In this document: piece after piece, positions 1 to 6,152 of the stretch
Layout of the letters: the number at the start of each line of letters is the position of its first letter
Numbering within the stretch: position 1 is the stretch's first letter
Position numbers and translations under genes: made by a program
NCBI GenBank assembly: GCA_900550685.1
Contig: URTS01000010.1
Location: 1 to 24,908 of the forward strand
Source of the DNA: an uncultured Oscillibacter sp.
GTDB taxonomy: Bacteria; Bacillota; Clostridia; Oscillospirales; Oscillospiraceae
DNA length: 24,908 bases
Direction: 5' to 3'
Notes under the pieces: model-generated
Database searches by the model: none
What the model saw: the letters and a program-made list of their open reading frames with translations, nothing else
What the model was told of the DNA's origin: nothing

Positions 1-66
1 GTCGCAATTCTTCTTCACCAAAGCGCTGACGCCGCTGCCTTCGCTGCCGATCACCGTAACTTTCAT
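1..66 (-). CDS. N-terminal fragment of an unrecognised protein
   Basis: Only the first 22 codons are in the window; the rest lies beyond base 1. The start is an ATG at 66 with a modest AGGT ribosome site nine bases upstream. The peptide opens MKVTVIGSEGSG, a beta strand running into a glycine-rich turn. That is compatible with a Rossmann-type or metallo-beta-lactamase-type fold, but too short to assign. It lies 47 bases downstream of the ECF S-component gene on the same strand with no terminator between them, so the two are probably co-transcribed. The full gene might reveal the transported vitamin. No function is claimed. Confidence 0.6.
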   Translation of the reverse strand, partial: MKVTVIGSEGSGVSALVKKNCD

Positions 67-113
67 GGTAGATTACCTGCGTTTTGGGTCTTGGATGAGA
101 GGCCTGGGCTGTG

Positions 114-668
114 TCAGGGCAGCTGGATGTGGGCCTTTTTCAGCGCGTGCCGCAGGGCCACGCACAGGGGCGGCGCCAGAATAATGGCCACTGTGCCGTT
201 AAAGAGGGATGCGGGGATCTTCAGGGGCAGGGCTGCCGCCGCCGTGGCGGCGGTGAGTCCGCCCATCAGCAGTCCGTCATAGGCGAAGGACTTGAAGAAG
301 TAGAGAATGTAGTAGGCCACGCAGCCCAGGGCGGCAGACACGGTGCAGCGGCCGTACTTGGGTTCCTCCCGGTCGGCCATGGCCAGGCCTGCCACAAGAC
401 CCATGACGCCCTTGGTGATGAGGGTGATCCAGCACTCGGGGGCATAGGCGGGGTTGGTCAGGTCATAGAGGGCGGAGCCGACGCCGGAGGCCACGCCGCC
501 CACAGGTCCCAGCAGCAGGCCGGACAGGCAGCACATGATGTTGGCCAGGGTGAAGGAGGTCCGCCCGCCGATGGCGATGGGCATGGTGACGCGCAGGTAG
601 TTGCTGACGAATACCAGGGCGGTCATCATGCCCAGCATGGTCAGCTTGTTGACTTTTTTCTGATTCAT
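114..668 (-). CDS. ECF transporter S component (vitamin/cofactor uptake)
   Basis: This 184-residue, almost wholly hydrophobic protein has about six membrane segments. S components bind a vitamin or its precursor in the membrane and work with a shared energising module (EcfA, EcfA', EcfT), which is not in this window. The recognisable part is residues 36-95: a helix with TSFTLANI, then GLLLGPVGGVASGVGSALYDL and a conserved NPAY, as in the ECF S-component family. Length matches the family (about 170-200). I chose the ATG at 668 (MNQKKVNK), which has AGGAAG seven bases upstream; the open frame extends to 722 but passes beyond the predicted transcription start. The substrate cannot be read from sequence: riboflavin, folate, thiamine precursors or pantothenate are all possible. 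The leader is too short for a riboswitch. Confidence 0.85.
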   Translation of the reverse strand: MNQKKVNKLTMLGMMTALVFVSNYLRVTMPIAIGGRTSFTLANIMCCLSGLLLGPVGGVASGVGSALYDLTNPAYAPECWITLITKGVMGLVAGLAMADREEPKYGRCTVSAALGCVAYYILYFFKSFAYDGLLMGGLTAATAAAALPLKIPASLFNGTVAIILAPPLCVALRHALKKAHIQLP

Positions 669-698
669 GGAAACACTTCCTATCTGTTGAATAGGGAT

Positions 699-727
699 AT
701 CATAGCAGATGCTTGACCGCACATCAA
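699..727 (-). promoter_or_regulatory. sigma-A promoter of the ECF S-component gene
   Basis: On the minus strand TTGATG (722-727) and TATGAT (699-704) are separated by exactly 17 bases. Transcription would start near 692, giving a leader of about 24 bases. Confidence 0.6.
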
Positions 728-757
728 ATGCCAGTTTCCATAAATTTGATAAGGTCA

Positions 758-786
758 GAAGCCCGCAGTCTCAGACTGCGGGCTTC
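758..786 (-). terminator. hairpin at the 3' end of the SPFH gene
   Basis: A perfect 13-bp inverted repeat (758-770 with 774-786) with a three-base loop lies four bases after the SPFH stop codon. Neither strand has a strong T run, so it may act as a weak terminator or as a 3'-end mRNA stabiliser. It also separates the SPFH gene from the ECF promoter. Confidence 0.6.
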
Positions 787-790
787 TGGA

Positions 791-1726
791 TCAATCCTTG
801 GGCTCCTCGGAGTCGAACACGGACTTGGCGCTGGCGGCCAGTCCCGCCAGGCCCTGCAGTTCGCTGGGAATGATGATCTTGGTGGCCTTGCCGTCCGCCA
901 CCTTGGTCATGGCCTCCAGGGCCTTCAGCTTCACCACCTGGTCGTTGGGAGCGGCCTCGTTCAGCAGCTTCAGGGCGTCCGCCGTGGCCTGCTGGACCTT
1001 CATGATGGCTTCGCTCTCCGCCTCTGCCGCCAGGATCTTGGCGGTCTTTTCCGCCTCAGCCTCCATGATCTTGGCCTGCTTGGCGGCATCAGCCCGCAGG
1101 ATGGCGGACTGCTTTTCGCCCTCGGCTACCAGGATCTGGCTCTGCTTCTGGCCCTCGGCCTGAAGGATGGACTCCCGGCGCTCCCGCTCCGCCTTCATCT
1201 GCTTTTCCATGGCGTTCTGGATCTCCTTGGGCGGGATGATGTTTTTCAGCTCCACCCGGTTGACCTTGATGCCCCAGGGGTCCGTGGCCTCGTCCAGGAT
1301 GGAGCGCATCCGGGAGTTGATGGTGTCGCGGGAAGTCAGGGACTGGTCCAGCTCCATGTCGCCGATGATGTTCCGGAGGGTGGTGGCCGTCAGGTTTTCA
1401 ATGGCGTTCATGGGATGCTCCACACCGTAGGTGTACAGCTTGGGGTCGGTGATCTGGAAGTAGATCACCGTGTCGATCTGCATGGTGACGTTATCCTTGG
1501 TGATAACGGGCTGGGGGGCGAAGTCCGCCACCTGCTCCTTCAGGGAGACCTTCTTGGCGATCCGCTCAATGAAGGGCACCTTCAGGTGCAGACCCACATT
1601 CCACACGGTGCGGAAGGCGCCCAGGCGCTCTACCACGTAGGCCCGGGACTGCTGAACGATGACGATGTTGCTGACCACCAGCAGCAAAAGCAGGGCGATC
1701 AGGACGAGAATGACGATCCATTCCAT
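791..1726 (-). CDS. SPFH/Band 7 (stomatin-prohibitin-like) membrane protein
   Basis: The 311-residue protein has one N-terminal membrane helix (about 2-24), an SPFH/Band 7 domain (about 25-180) and a long charged Ala/Glu/Lys-rich coiled coil (about 185-245) with repeated AEGEKQ-like units. This is the QmcA/paraslipin-type layout. Such proteins form large membrane-bound rings or microdomain scaffolds, often with an NfeD-type partner. Start: ATG at 1726 with a full GGAGGT seven bases upstream. The open frame runs 53 codons further, but that segment contains the promoter and is not hydrophobic. It is a single-gene unit with its own promoter. An NfeD-like gene is in this window but 5.7 kb away, not adjacent. 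The family call is firm; the cellular role is inferred. Confidence 0.93.
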   Translation of the reverse strand: MEWIVILVLIALLLLLVVSNIVIVQQSRAYVVERLGAFRTVWNVGLHLKVPFIERIAKKVSLKEQVADFAPQPVITKDNVTMQIDTVIYFQITDPKLYTYGVEHPMNAIENLTATTLRNIIGDMELDQSLTSRDTINSRMRSILDEATDPWGIKVNRVELKNIIPPKEIQNAMEKQMKAERERRESILQAEGQKQSQILVAEGEKQSAILRADAAKQAKIMEAEAEKTAKILAAEAESEAIMKVQQATADALKLLNEAAPNDQVVKLKALEAMTKVADGKATKIIIPSELQGLAGLAASAKSVFDSEEPKD

Positions 1727-1778
1727 AGGGCAAACCTCCATTTTTTTGCGGCATAGCCTGCGCGCATGTAGTATGTGT

Positions 1779-1807
1779 ATTTTACCGTATTTCCTGCGGC
1801 ATTGCAA
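1779..1807 (-). promoter_or_regulatory. sigma-A promoter of the SPFH gene
   Basis: On the minus strand TTGCAA (1802-1807) and TAAAAT (1779-1784) are spaced by 17 bases. The -35 box sits in the loop of a perfect inverted repeat (see next entry). Confidence 0.6.
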
Positions 1808-1819
1808 GGCCGCAGGAAA
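1790..1819. repeat. 11-bp inverted repeat around the SPFH -35 box
   Basis: TTTCCTGCGGC (1790-1800) is matched perfectly by GCCGCAGGAAA (1809-1819) across an eight-base centre that contains the -35 hexamer. No T run follows on either strand, so it is not an obvious terminator. The position suits an operator. The remaining bases 1820-1879 show nothing recognisable. Confidence 0.5.
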
Positions 1820-1879
1820 AAATCGGCAGTCCGGCCCCCGGTGGCTGCCATAAAAATATAGAATATGGGGCGGAGCGGC

Positions 1880-1907
1880 TTGCAAAAGGCGGGACCGGTG
1901 CTATAAT
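1880..1907 (+). promoter_or_regulatory. sigma-A promoter upstream of the methyltransferase
   Basis: TTGCAA (1880-1885) and a consensus TATAAT (1902-1907) are 16 bases apart. The start would be near 1914. The transcript meets a terminator-like hairpin only about 30 bases later, so either it is a very short RNA or the hairpin is conditional. Confidence 0.6.
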
Positions 1908-1940
1908 GAGGCTGGACGCACCGGCTCCGCCGTTTTCCGG

Positions 1941-1961
1941 ACCGCCGCAGGGCGGTTTTTT
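1941..1961 (+). terminator. short terminator in the methyltransferase leader
   Basis: ACCGCC (1941-1946), loop GCAG, GGCGGT (1951-1956) and six T's (1956-1961) form a rho-independent terminator between the promoter and the gene. An alternative partner for GGCGG, CCGCC at 1927-1931, lies just upstream, so a switch between two folds is possible. Confidence 0.55.
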
Positions 1962-1972
1962 GAAAGAGAATG

Positions 1973-1988
1973 GTTAGAGTACACTAAC
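1973..1988. promoter_or_regulatory. palindromic operator-like site before the methyltransferase
   Basis: GTTAG (1973-1977), six bases, CTAAC (1984-1988): the core TTAGaGTACaCTAA is an almost perfect palindrome. It contains TACACT (1980-1985), which could be a -10 box. The form resembles DtxR/IdeR-family iron boxes (TTAGG...CCTAA), but that resemblance is my inference. Confidence 0.4.
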
Positions 1989-2057
1989 TACAGCGGCGAA
2001 AGCATCAACTCGGCTACCGGCCGGCTGCGCCGAAATCTGATCCGGGAGGGATCCTTC

Positions 2058-2666
2058 ATGTCATTTTTTGAAAATACCCGCAAGCCCGCCGGCCTGGGCG
2101 GGCAGATCATGGTTTCCATGATGAATCTGGGCCACCGGCCCTTGGCGGACTGGGGCTTTCAGTTTCTCCGGGTGTCCCCGGACGCGGCGGTGCTGGACTG
2201 CGGCTGCGGCGGCGGTGCGAATATCAAAAGGCTGCTGAAAGCATGCCCGGAGGGCGTGGTGAAGGGCATAGACTACTCCCCCGTCAGCGTGGAAAAAACC
2301 AGGGAGCTGAACGCGGCGGCTATTCAGGCGGGCCGCTGCGCCGTGATGCAGGGGAGCGTTATGGATATGCTGTTTGCGGCCGCCCAGTTCGATTTGGCCA
2401 CGGCCTTTGAAACGGTCTACTTCTGGCCGGACCTTCTGCAGAGCTTCCGGGAGGTCCGCAGGGTCCTGAAGCCCGGCGGCACGTTCCTCATCTGCAACGA
2501 GTGCGGCGGCGACAGCGCCAAGGACGAAAAGTGGACGAAGAAGATCCAGGGCATGACCATCTACAAGGACACGGAGCTGCAATCCTTTCTCAGACAGACC
2601 GGGTTCCGGGATGTGGAGATCCACAAAAACGAAAAGGGCTGGCTCTGCGTCACAGCCCGGAAGTAA
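2058..2666 (+). CDS. class I SAM-dependent methyltransferase
   Basis: The 202-residue protein has the Rossmann-like methyltransferase fold: motif I LDCGCGGG at 46-53, the acidic ribose-binding segment GIDYS at 70-74, and the FETVYFWPDL stretch near 115-124. It ends in a strand pattern typical of UbiE/small-molecule methyltransferases (ENEKGWLCVTARK-like). The MSFFENTRKP...MVxxMMNxGH opening marks a compact family common in gut Firmicutes whose substrate I do not know. Start: ATG at 2058 with GGGAGGG seven bases upstream. The same frame stays open upstream to about 1902 but has no ATG and no ribosome site. It stands alone, with no operon partner. The upstream palindrome suggests regulated expression. 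Confidence 0.88.
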   Translation: MSFFENTRKPAGLGGQIMVSMMNLGHRPLADWGFQFLRVSPDAAVLDCGCGGGANIKRLLKACPEGVVKGIDYSPVSVEKTRELNAAAIQAGRCAVMQGSVMDMLFAAAQFDLATAFETVYFWPDLLQSFREVRRVLKPGGTFLICNECGGDSAKDEKWTKKIQGMTIYKDTELQSFLRQTGFRDVEIHKNEKGWLCVTARK

Positions 2667-2711
2667 GCCGTCTGAAAGACACGCAGACAGATGGGGTCTG
2701 TTGACAAAGTA

Positions 2712-2740
2712 CTGCAAAGGCCAGCGCCATATGGTATAAT
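2712..2740 (+). promoter_or_regulatory. extended -10 promoter facing the groEL 3' end
   Basis: TGGTATAAT (2732-2740) is an extended -10 with a consensus hexamer; CTGCAA at 2712-2717 is a weak -35 at 17 bases. The better-looking TTGACA at 2701-2706 is 28 bases away, too far. No annotated gene follows on this strand. Confidence 0.5.
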
Positions 2741-2746
2741 TTAACA

Positions 2747-2850
2747 GGGTGATGCTGAATGATGACCAGAAGTCCTGAAAACAATGCAGATTGCTGAGCG
2801 ATGGTAAAACCCCCGCCTGCATCCGCAATGGATGCAGGCGGGGTTCGTTT
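2747..2850 (+). ncRNA. candidate small RNA convergent with groEL
   Basis: A transcript from the promoter at 2712-2740 would begin near 2747 and meet the strong hairpin at 2811-2843, giving about 100 bases. Only mini-ORFs of 8 and 12 codons are present and neither has a convincing ribosome site. The plus-strand T run after the hairpin is broken (TTCGTTTG), so termination is uncertain. No Rfam family is recognised. Confidence 0.3.
2806..2843 (-). terminator. rho-independent terminator of groESL
   Basis: A 14-bp perfect stem (2811-2824 with 2830-2843), five-base loop, followed on the minus strand by GTTTT. It lies 36 bases beyond the groEL stop. Confidence 0.8.
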
Positions 2851-2879
2851 GTGTTATGTTTTGTTTTGCCTTTAGGGGA

Positions 2880-4508
2880 TCAATACATGCCGCCCATGCC
2901 GGGGTCAGCGGGAGCAGCAGGTGCGGGGGGTTCGGGCTTGTCGGCCACCAGGGACTCGGTGGTCAGTACCATTGCGGAGACGGAAGCGGCGTTCTCCAGA
3001 GCGGAGCGGGTCACCTTGGCGGGATCGATGATACCGGCGGCGACCATGTCGCAGTACTCCTCCTTGTAAGCGTCGAAGCCGTAGCCCAGCTTGCCGGAAT
3101 TGCGGACCTTCTCCAGGATCACGGAGCCGTCCAGACCGGCGTTGGCAGCGATCTGGCGGATAGGAGCTTCCAGAGCCTTGGCGATGATGCGGACACCGGT
3201 CTTCTCGTCGCCGTCCACGCTGTCCAGCAGAGCTTCCACAGCGGGGATGATGTTCACGAAGATGGTGCCGCCGCCGGCGACCACGCCTTCCTCAACAGCG
3301 GCGCGGGTGGCGTTCAGAGCGTCCTCAATGCGGAGCTTCTTCTCCTTCATCTCGGTCTCGGTAGCAGCGCCCACCTTGATGACGGCCACGCCGCCGGACA
3401 GCTTGGCAAGACGCTCCTGGAGCTTCTCCTTGTCATAGTCGCTGGTGGTGACGGCGATCTGGTTGCGGATCTGGCCCACGCGGTCCTTGATGGCCTGTGC
3501 GTCACCGGCACCGTCCACAATGGTGGTGTTCTCCTTGGTGACCTTTACCTGACGGGCACGGCCCAGCATATCCACGGTAGCGGTCTTCAGCTCCAGGCCC
3601 ACTTCCTCGCTGATGACGGTGCCGCCGGTGAGGATGGCGATATCCTGCAGCATCTCCTTGCGGCGGTCGCCGAAGCCGGGAGCCTTGACGCACACCACGT
3701 TCAGGGTGCCCCGCAGACGGTTGACGATCAGGGTGTTCAGAGCCTCGCCCTCAACGTCCTCAGCAATGATGACCAGCTTCTTGCCGGACTGGACCAACTG
3801 CTCCAGAATGGGCAGAATGTCGGAGATGACGGAGATCTTCTTATCGGTGATGAGGATATAGGCGTCGTCAATGACGGCCTCCATCTTCTCGGTATCGGTG
3901 ACCATATAGGGGGTGATATAGCCCCGGTCGAACTGCATGCCTTCCACGACCTCGCTGTAGGTCTCGGCGGTCTTGGACTCCTCAATGGTGATGACACCGT
4001 CGGCGGAAACCTTCTCCATGGCGTCGGCGATCAGCTTGCCGATCTCCTCGTCACCGCTGGAAACAGCGCCGACACGGGCGATATCGTTGGAGCCGTCCAC
4101 CTTCTTGGCCTGCTTCTTGACCTCGGCCACAGCGGCTTCCACAGCCTTGGCCATGCCCTTCTTCACCACGATGGGGTTGGCGCCTGCGGCCAGGTTCTTC
4201 AGACCCTCGTGGATCATGGCCTGGGCCAGCAGGGTGGCGGTGGTGGTGCCGTCACCGGCAACATCGTTGGTCTTGGTGGAAACTTCCTTCACCAGCTGAG
4301 CGCCCATGTTCTCGAAGGGATCGGGCAGCTCCACTTCCTTGGCGATGCTGACGCCGTCGTTGGTGATGAGGGGTGCGCCGTACTTCTTATCCAGAACCAC
4401 GTTGCGGCCCTTGGGGCCCAGGGTGATCTTAACGGTATCGGCCAGCTGGTCAACGCCGGCCTGCAGAGCCTTGCGGGCTTCATCGCCGCGCATAATGAGC
4501 TTAGACAT
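2880..4508 (-). CDS. groEL: chaperonin GroEL (HSP60)
   Basis: The 542-residue 60-kDa chaperonin forms the double-ring ATP-driven folding chamber capped by GroES in the cytoplasm. Visible family marks are the ATP-binding GPKGRNV (31-37), the GDGTTTAT phosphate loop starting at 85 with the catalytic Asp 86, and the flexible C-terminal tail ending PGMGGMY. Length matches the family (about 540-545). Start: ATG at 4508 with GGAGGT seven bases upstream. The protein begins MSKLIMRGDEAR rather than the commoner MAKxIKFxEDAR. It is the second gene of groES-groEL but follows groES after an unusually long structured gap of 195 bases. It is expected to be under the CIRCE/HrcA control located upstream of groES. 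Confidence 0.99.
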   Translation of the reverse strand: MSKLIMRGDEARKALQAGVDQLADTVKITLGPKGRNVVLDKKYGAPLITNDGVSIAKEVELPDPFENMGAQLVKEVSTKTNDVAGDGTTTATLLAQAMIHEGLKNLAAGANPIVVKKGMAKAVEAAVAEVKKQAKKVDGSNDIARVGAVSSGDEEIGKLIADAMEKVSADGVITIEESKTAETYSEVVEGMQFDRGYITPYMVTDTEKMEAVIDDAYILITDKKISVISDILPILEQLVQSGKKLVIIAEDVEGEALNTLIVNRLRGTLNVVCVKAPGFGDRRKEMLQDIAILTGGTVISEEVGLELKTATVDMLGRARQVKVTKENTTIVDGAGDAQAIKDRVGQIRNQIAVTTSDYDKEKLQERLAKLSGGVAVIKVGAATETEMKEKKLRIEDALNATRAAVEEGVVAGGGTIFVNIIPAVEALLDSVDGDEKTGVRIIAKALEAPIRQIAANAGLDGSVILEKVRNSGKLGYGFDAYKEEYCDMVAAGIIDPAKVTRSALENAASVSAMVLTTESLVADKPEPPAPAAPADPGMGGMY

Positions 4509-4703
4509 AATTCATACCTCCAATAATTGAGAGCAGATGCTTACAAATTTTAATCCATTTTTGTCAGGACACATGCCCCACCGTTCCTTCGTCCCCCTTC
4601 CGGCGCAAACCAGCAAAGCGTTTGTGCCGGAAAAACGAGGAGCAGCGGAACGAGCGAGCTTGGGCCGCAAGGCCAAAGCGAGGGATGTGCAGCTTGTGAC
4701 GAG
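4509..4703 (-). other. structured spacer between groES and groEL
   Basis: The 195-base gap holds two hairpins. One pairs 4599-4610 with 4620-4631 (12 positions, one wobble or mismatch). The other pairs 4658-4666 with 4671-4679 (9 positions, one mismatch) around GCAA. No T run follows either, and the groEL ribosome site lies at the far end. I see no ORF with a ribosome site. It could be an interspersed repeat inserted in the operon, or an RNA processing or stabilising element adjusting the GroEL:GroES ratio. Confidence 0.45.
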
Positions 4704-4988
4704 TTACTCTACAATGGCCAGGATATCGCCCTGACGGACCACCACGTACTCCACGTCCTCCAGGGTCACCTTGGTGCCGGCATACTGGCTGGTGATGACC
4801 TTGTCGCCGGGCTTCACGGTCATGGTGACTTCCTTGCCGTCCACCATGCCGCCGGGGCCCACGGAAATGACTTCGGCCACAGAGGGCTTTTCCTTGGCGG
4901 AGCCGGTGAGGATGATGCCGCCCTTGGTGGTCTCCTCAGTCTCCACCATCTTCAGAATCACACGATCAGACAACGGGGTAAGTTTCAT
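4704..4988 (-). CDS. groES: co-chaperonin GroES (HSP10)
   Basis: The 94-residue lid of the GroEL folding chamber works as a heptamer. It has the family opening LTPLSDRVILK, the mobile loop (about residues 16-34) with the hydrophobic GGIIL clip at 23-27 that binds GroEL, and the C-terminal strand VEYVVVRQGDILAIVE. Length is typical. Start: ATG at 4988 with AAGGAGGA about eight bases upstream. It is the first gene of the heat-shock operon, directly behind promoter and CIRCE. Confidence 0.99.
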   Translation of the reverse strand: MKLTPLSDRVILKMVETEETTKGGIILTGSAKEKPSVAEVISVGPGGMVDGKEVTMTVKPGDKVITSQYAGTKVTLEDVEYVVVRQGDILAIVE

Positions 4989-5031
4989 GCTGGATTCCTC
5001 CTTATATATTTTTCATGATAAACAAATTTCA

Positions 5032-5064
5032 GCGTTAGCACTCAACTCTTCCGAGTGCTAACGC
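5032..5064. promoter_or_regulatory. CIRCE operator (HrcA binding site)
   Basis: TTAGCACTC (5035-5043), nine bases, GAGTGCTAA (5053-5061): an exact match to the CIRCE consensus. The symmetry extends by GCG/CGC on both sides, giving 12-bp arms. It lies just downstream of the groESL -10 box, where HrcA would block transcription and where the element would also be in the 5' end of the mRNA. hrcA itself is not in the window. Confidence 0.98.
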
Positions 5065-5068
5065 TGTT

Positions 5069-5097
5069 ATCATAGTACACTTCTCCCGGTTTGTAAA
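5069..5097 (-). promoter_or_regulatory. sigma-A promoter of groESL
   Basis: On the minus strand TTTACA (5092-5097) and TATGAT (5069-5074) are 17 bases apart, immediately upstream of CIRCE. Confidence 0.85.
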
Positions 5098-5127
5098 GGG
5101 GGAATTTGTAAATAAGCTATGAAGTTT

Positions 5128-6060
5128 TCATTTGACCCCTGCGCCGTAGTTGGGATCGCAGCCCCGGGGACCGAAGAAATTCAGCTTCTTGTCGGAAAGG
5201 GTCAGATGTACGTCCTGGCTGTGGATGGATTCCCCGTCCAGGCAGGTGACGATGTCGCTTTCCGACTGGATGCGGACGTGCCGGGCCGTCACCACCCGGA
5301 TCAGCTCCGGCGGCAGAGAGCGGTAGCGGCCATCGGAATAGGCACCGAACAATCCAGCGAATTTCAGGCGGCTGATGTTTTTCACCAGAACGGTGTTTAG
5401 AATCCCGTCGTCCATTCGGGCCTCCGGCACCGGGGTAGAGCCGCCGCCGTAGTACCGGCCGTTGCACATGGATACAAGGGCGAAGTCGTCTTCGATCACC
5501 TCATCGTCCAGCGTCACGGTCCAGTGCCGGCCGATGCCACGGAAGAGGAAATTCACCGCCACGGCGGCCAGATAGCTGCCCCGGCCGCTGAGAAAGGGGG
5601 AATCCCCCAGCTCATGGACGCTTTCCGCCACCCGGGCGTCAATGCCGCTGCACGCGATGGTGAGACACAGGCGGCCATTGCAGTCGATAAGGTCCAGCGG
5701 CAGGACATCGCCGTCCCAGAGGTTTTCTGCGTCGGAAAATTTGGCGGCGTCGGGGCCGAAATTTTTCAGAAAGTCGTTGCCGGTGCCGGTGGGAATGCAG
5801 GTCATGGCGGCGTTGGGGTATCCGGCGATGCCGTTGGCCGCCTCGCTGACGGTGCCGTCCCCGCCGCAGGCGTAGATACGGACCGCTTCGCCGGACTCCG
5901 CCAGACGGCGGGCCATTTCCTCCGCCCCGCCGGGGCGCTGGGTCAGCAGGCACTGGCAGTCCAGGCTGTGCTGCTGCCGCAGGCGGTCCGCCATCTCATA
6001 GATGCGGCCGGTTTGGTCCTTTTTCCCGGCGTGGGGATTGATGATGAAAATATGACGCAT
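5128..6060 (-). CDS. diacylglycerol kinase-family lipid kinase (YegS/DagK-like)
   Basis: The 310-residue protein belongs to the soluble lipid-kinase family that phosphorylates diacylglycerol or related lipids at the membrane surface. The N-terminal catalytic domain shows INPHAGKK (7-14), the nucleotide-binding GGDGT at 66-70 and PTGTGND at 90-96. The C-terminal beta-sandwich includes the MCNGRYYGGG and PEARMDDGIL segments usual for YegS/DgkB. In Firmicutes such enzymes recycle diacylglycerol from lipoteichoic acid synthesis into phosphatidate; the substrate here is inferred. Start: ATG at 6060 with AAAGGGG upstream. The longer frame to 6234 runs into the next gene and lacks a ribosome site. 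It follows the THUMP methyltransferase by 92 bases on the same strand and has a likely promoter of its own. Confidence 0.9.
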   Translation of the reverse strand: MRHIFIINPHAGKKDQTGRIYEMADRLRQQHSLDCQCLLTQRPGGAEEMARRLAESGEAVRIYACGGDGTVSEAANGIAGYPNAAMTCIPTGTGNDFLKNFGPDAAKFSDAENLWDGDVLPLDLIDCNGRLCLTIACSGIDARVAESVHELGDSPFLSGRGSYLAAVAVNFLFRGIGRHWTVTLDDEVIEDDFALVSMCNGRYYGGGSTPVPEARMDDGILNTVLVKNISRLKFAGLFGAYSDGRYRSLPPELIRVVTARHVRIQSESDIVTCLDGESIHSQDVHLTLSDKKLNFFGPRGCDPNYGAGVK

Positions 6061-6099
6061 GAAAAGGCCCCTTTCCGGCAAAGATCCATTACGCTTTGT

Positions 6100-6129
6100 A
6101 ATATACAGGCGAAATGATACGAATTGTAA
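6100..6129 (-). promoter_or_regulatory. probable promoter of the lipid kinase gene
   Basis: On the minus strand TTACAA (6124-6129) and TATATT (6100-6105) are 18 bases apart, in the 92-base gap after the THUMP methyltransferase stop. Confidence 0.45.
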
Positions 6130-6152
6130 CGAAAAATGGCGCGGCGGCCGGG

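Noticed and set aside
669..699. Riboswitch in the ECF S-component leader
   Set aside because: The predicted leader is only about 24 bases, too short for any vitamin riboswitch.
1902..2057. Longer methyltransferase with an upstream in-frame extension
   Set aside because: The frame is open but has no ATG/GTG/TTG with a ribosome site and runs through a terminator; the ATG at 2058 has GGGAGGG and the family-typical start.
2701..2740. TTGACA (2701) paired with TATAAT (2735)
   Set aside because: The spacer is 28 bases, far outside the 16-18 range; the extended -10 explains the site better.
2752..2802. ATGATGA ... CTGA ... CTGA resembling C/D-box guide RNA motifs
   Set aside because: C/D RNAs are archaeal or eukaryotic; short motifs occur by chance and there is no terminal stem.
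2832..4526. 564-codon open frame on the plus strand opposite groEL
   Set aside because: It mirrors the certain groEL gene; Gly/His/Leu/Asp-rich low-complexity composition and lack of a ribosome site mark it as an artefact of GC-rich codon use.
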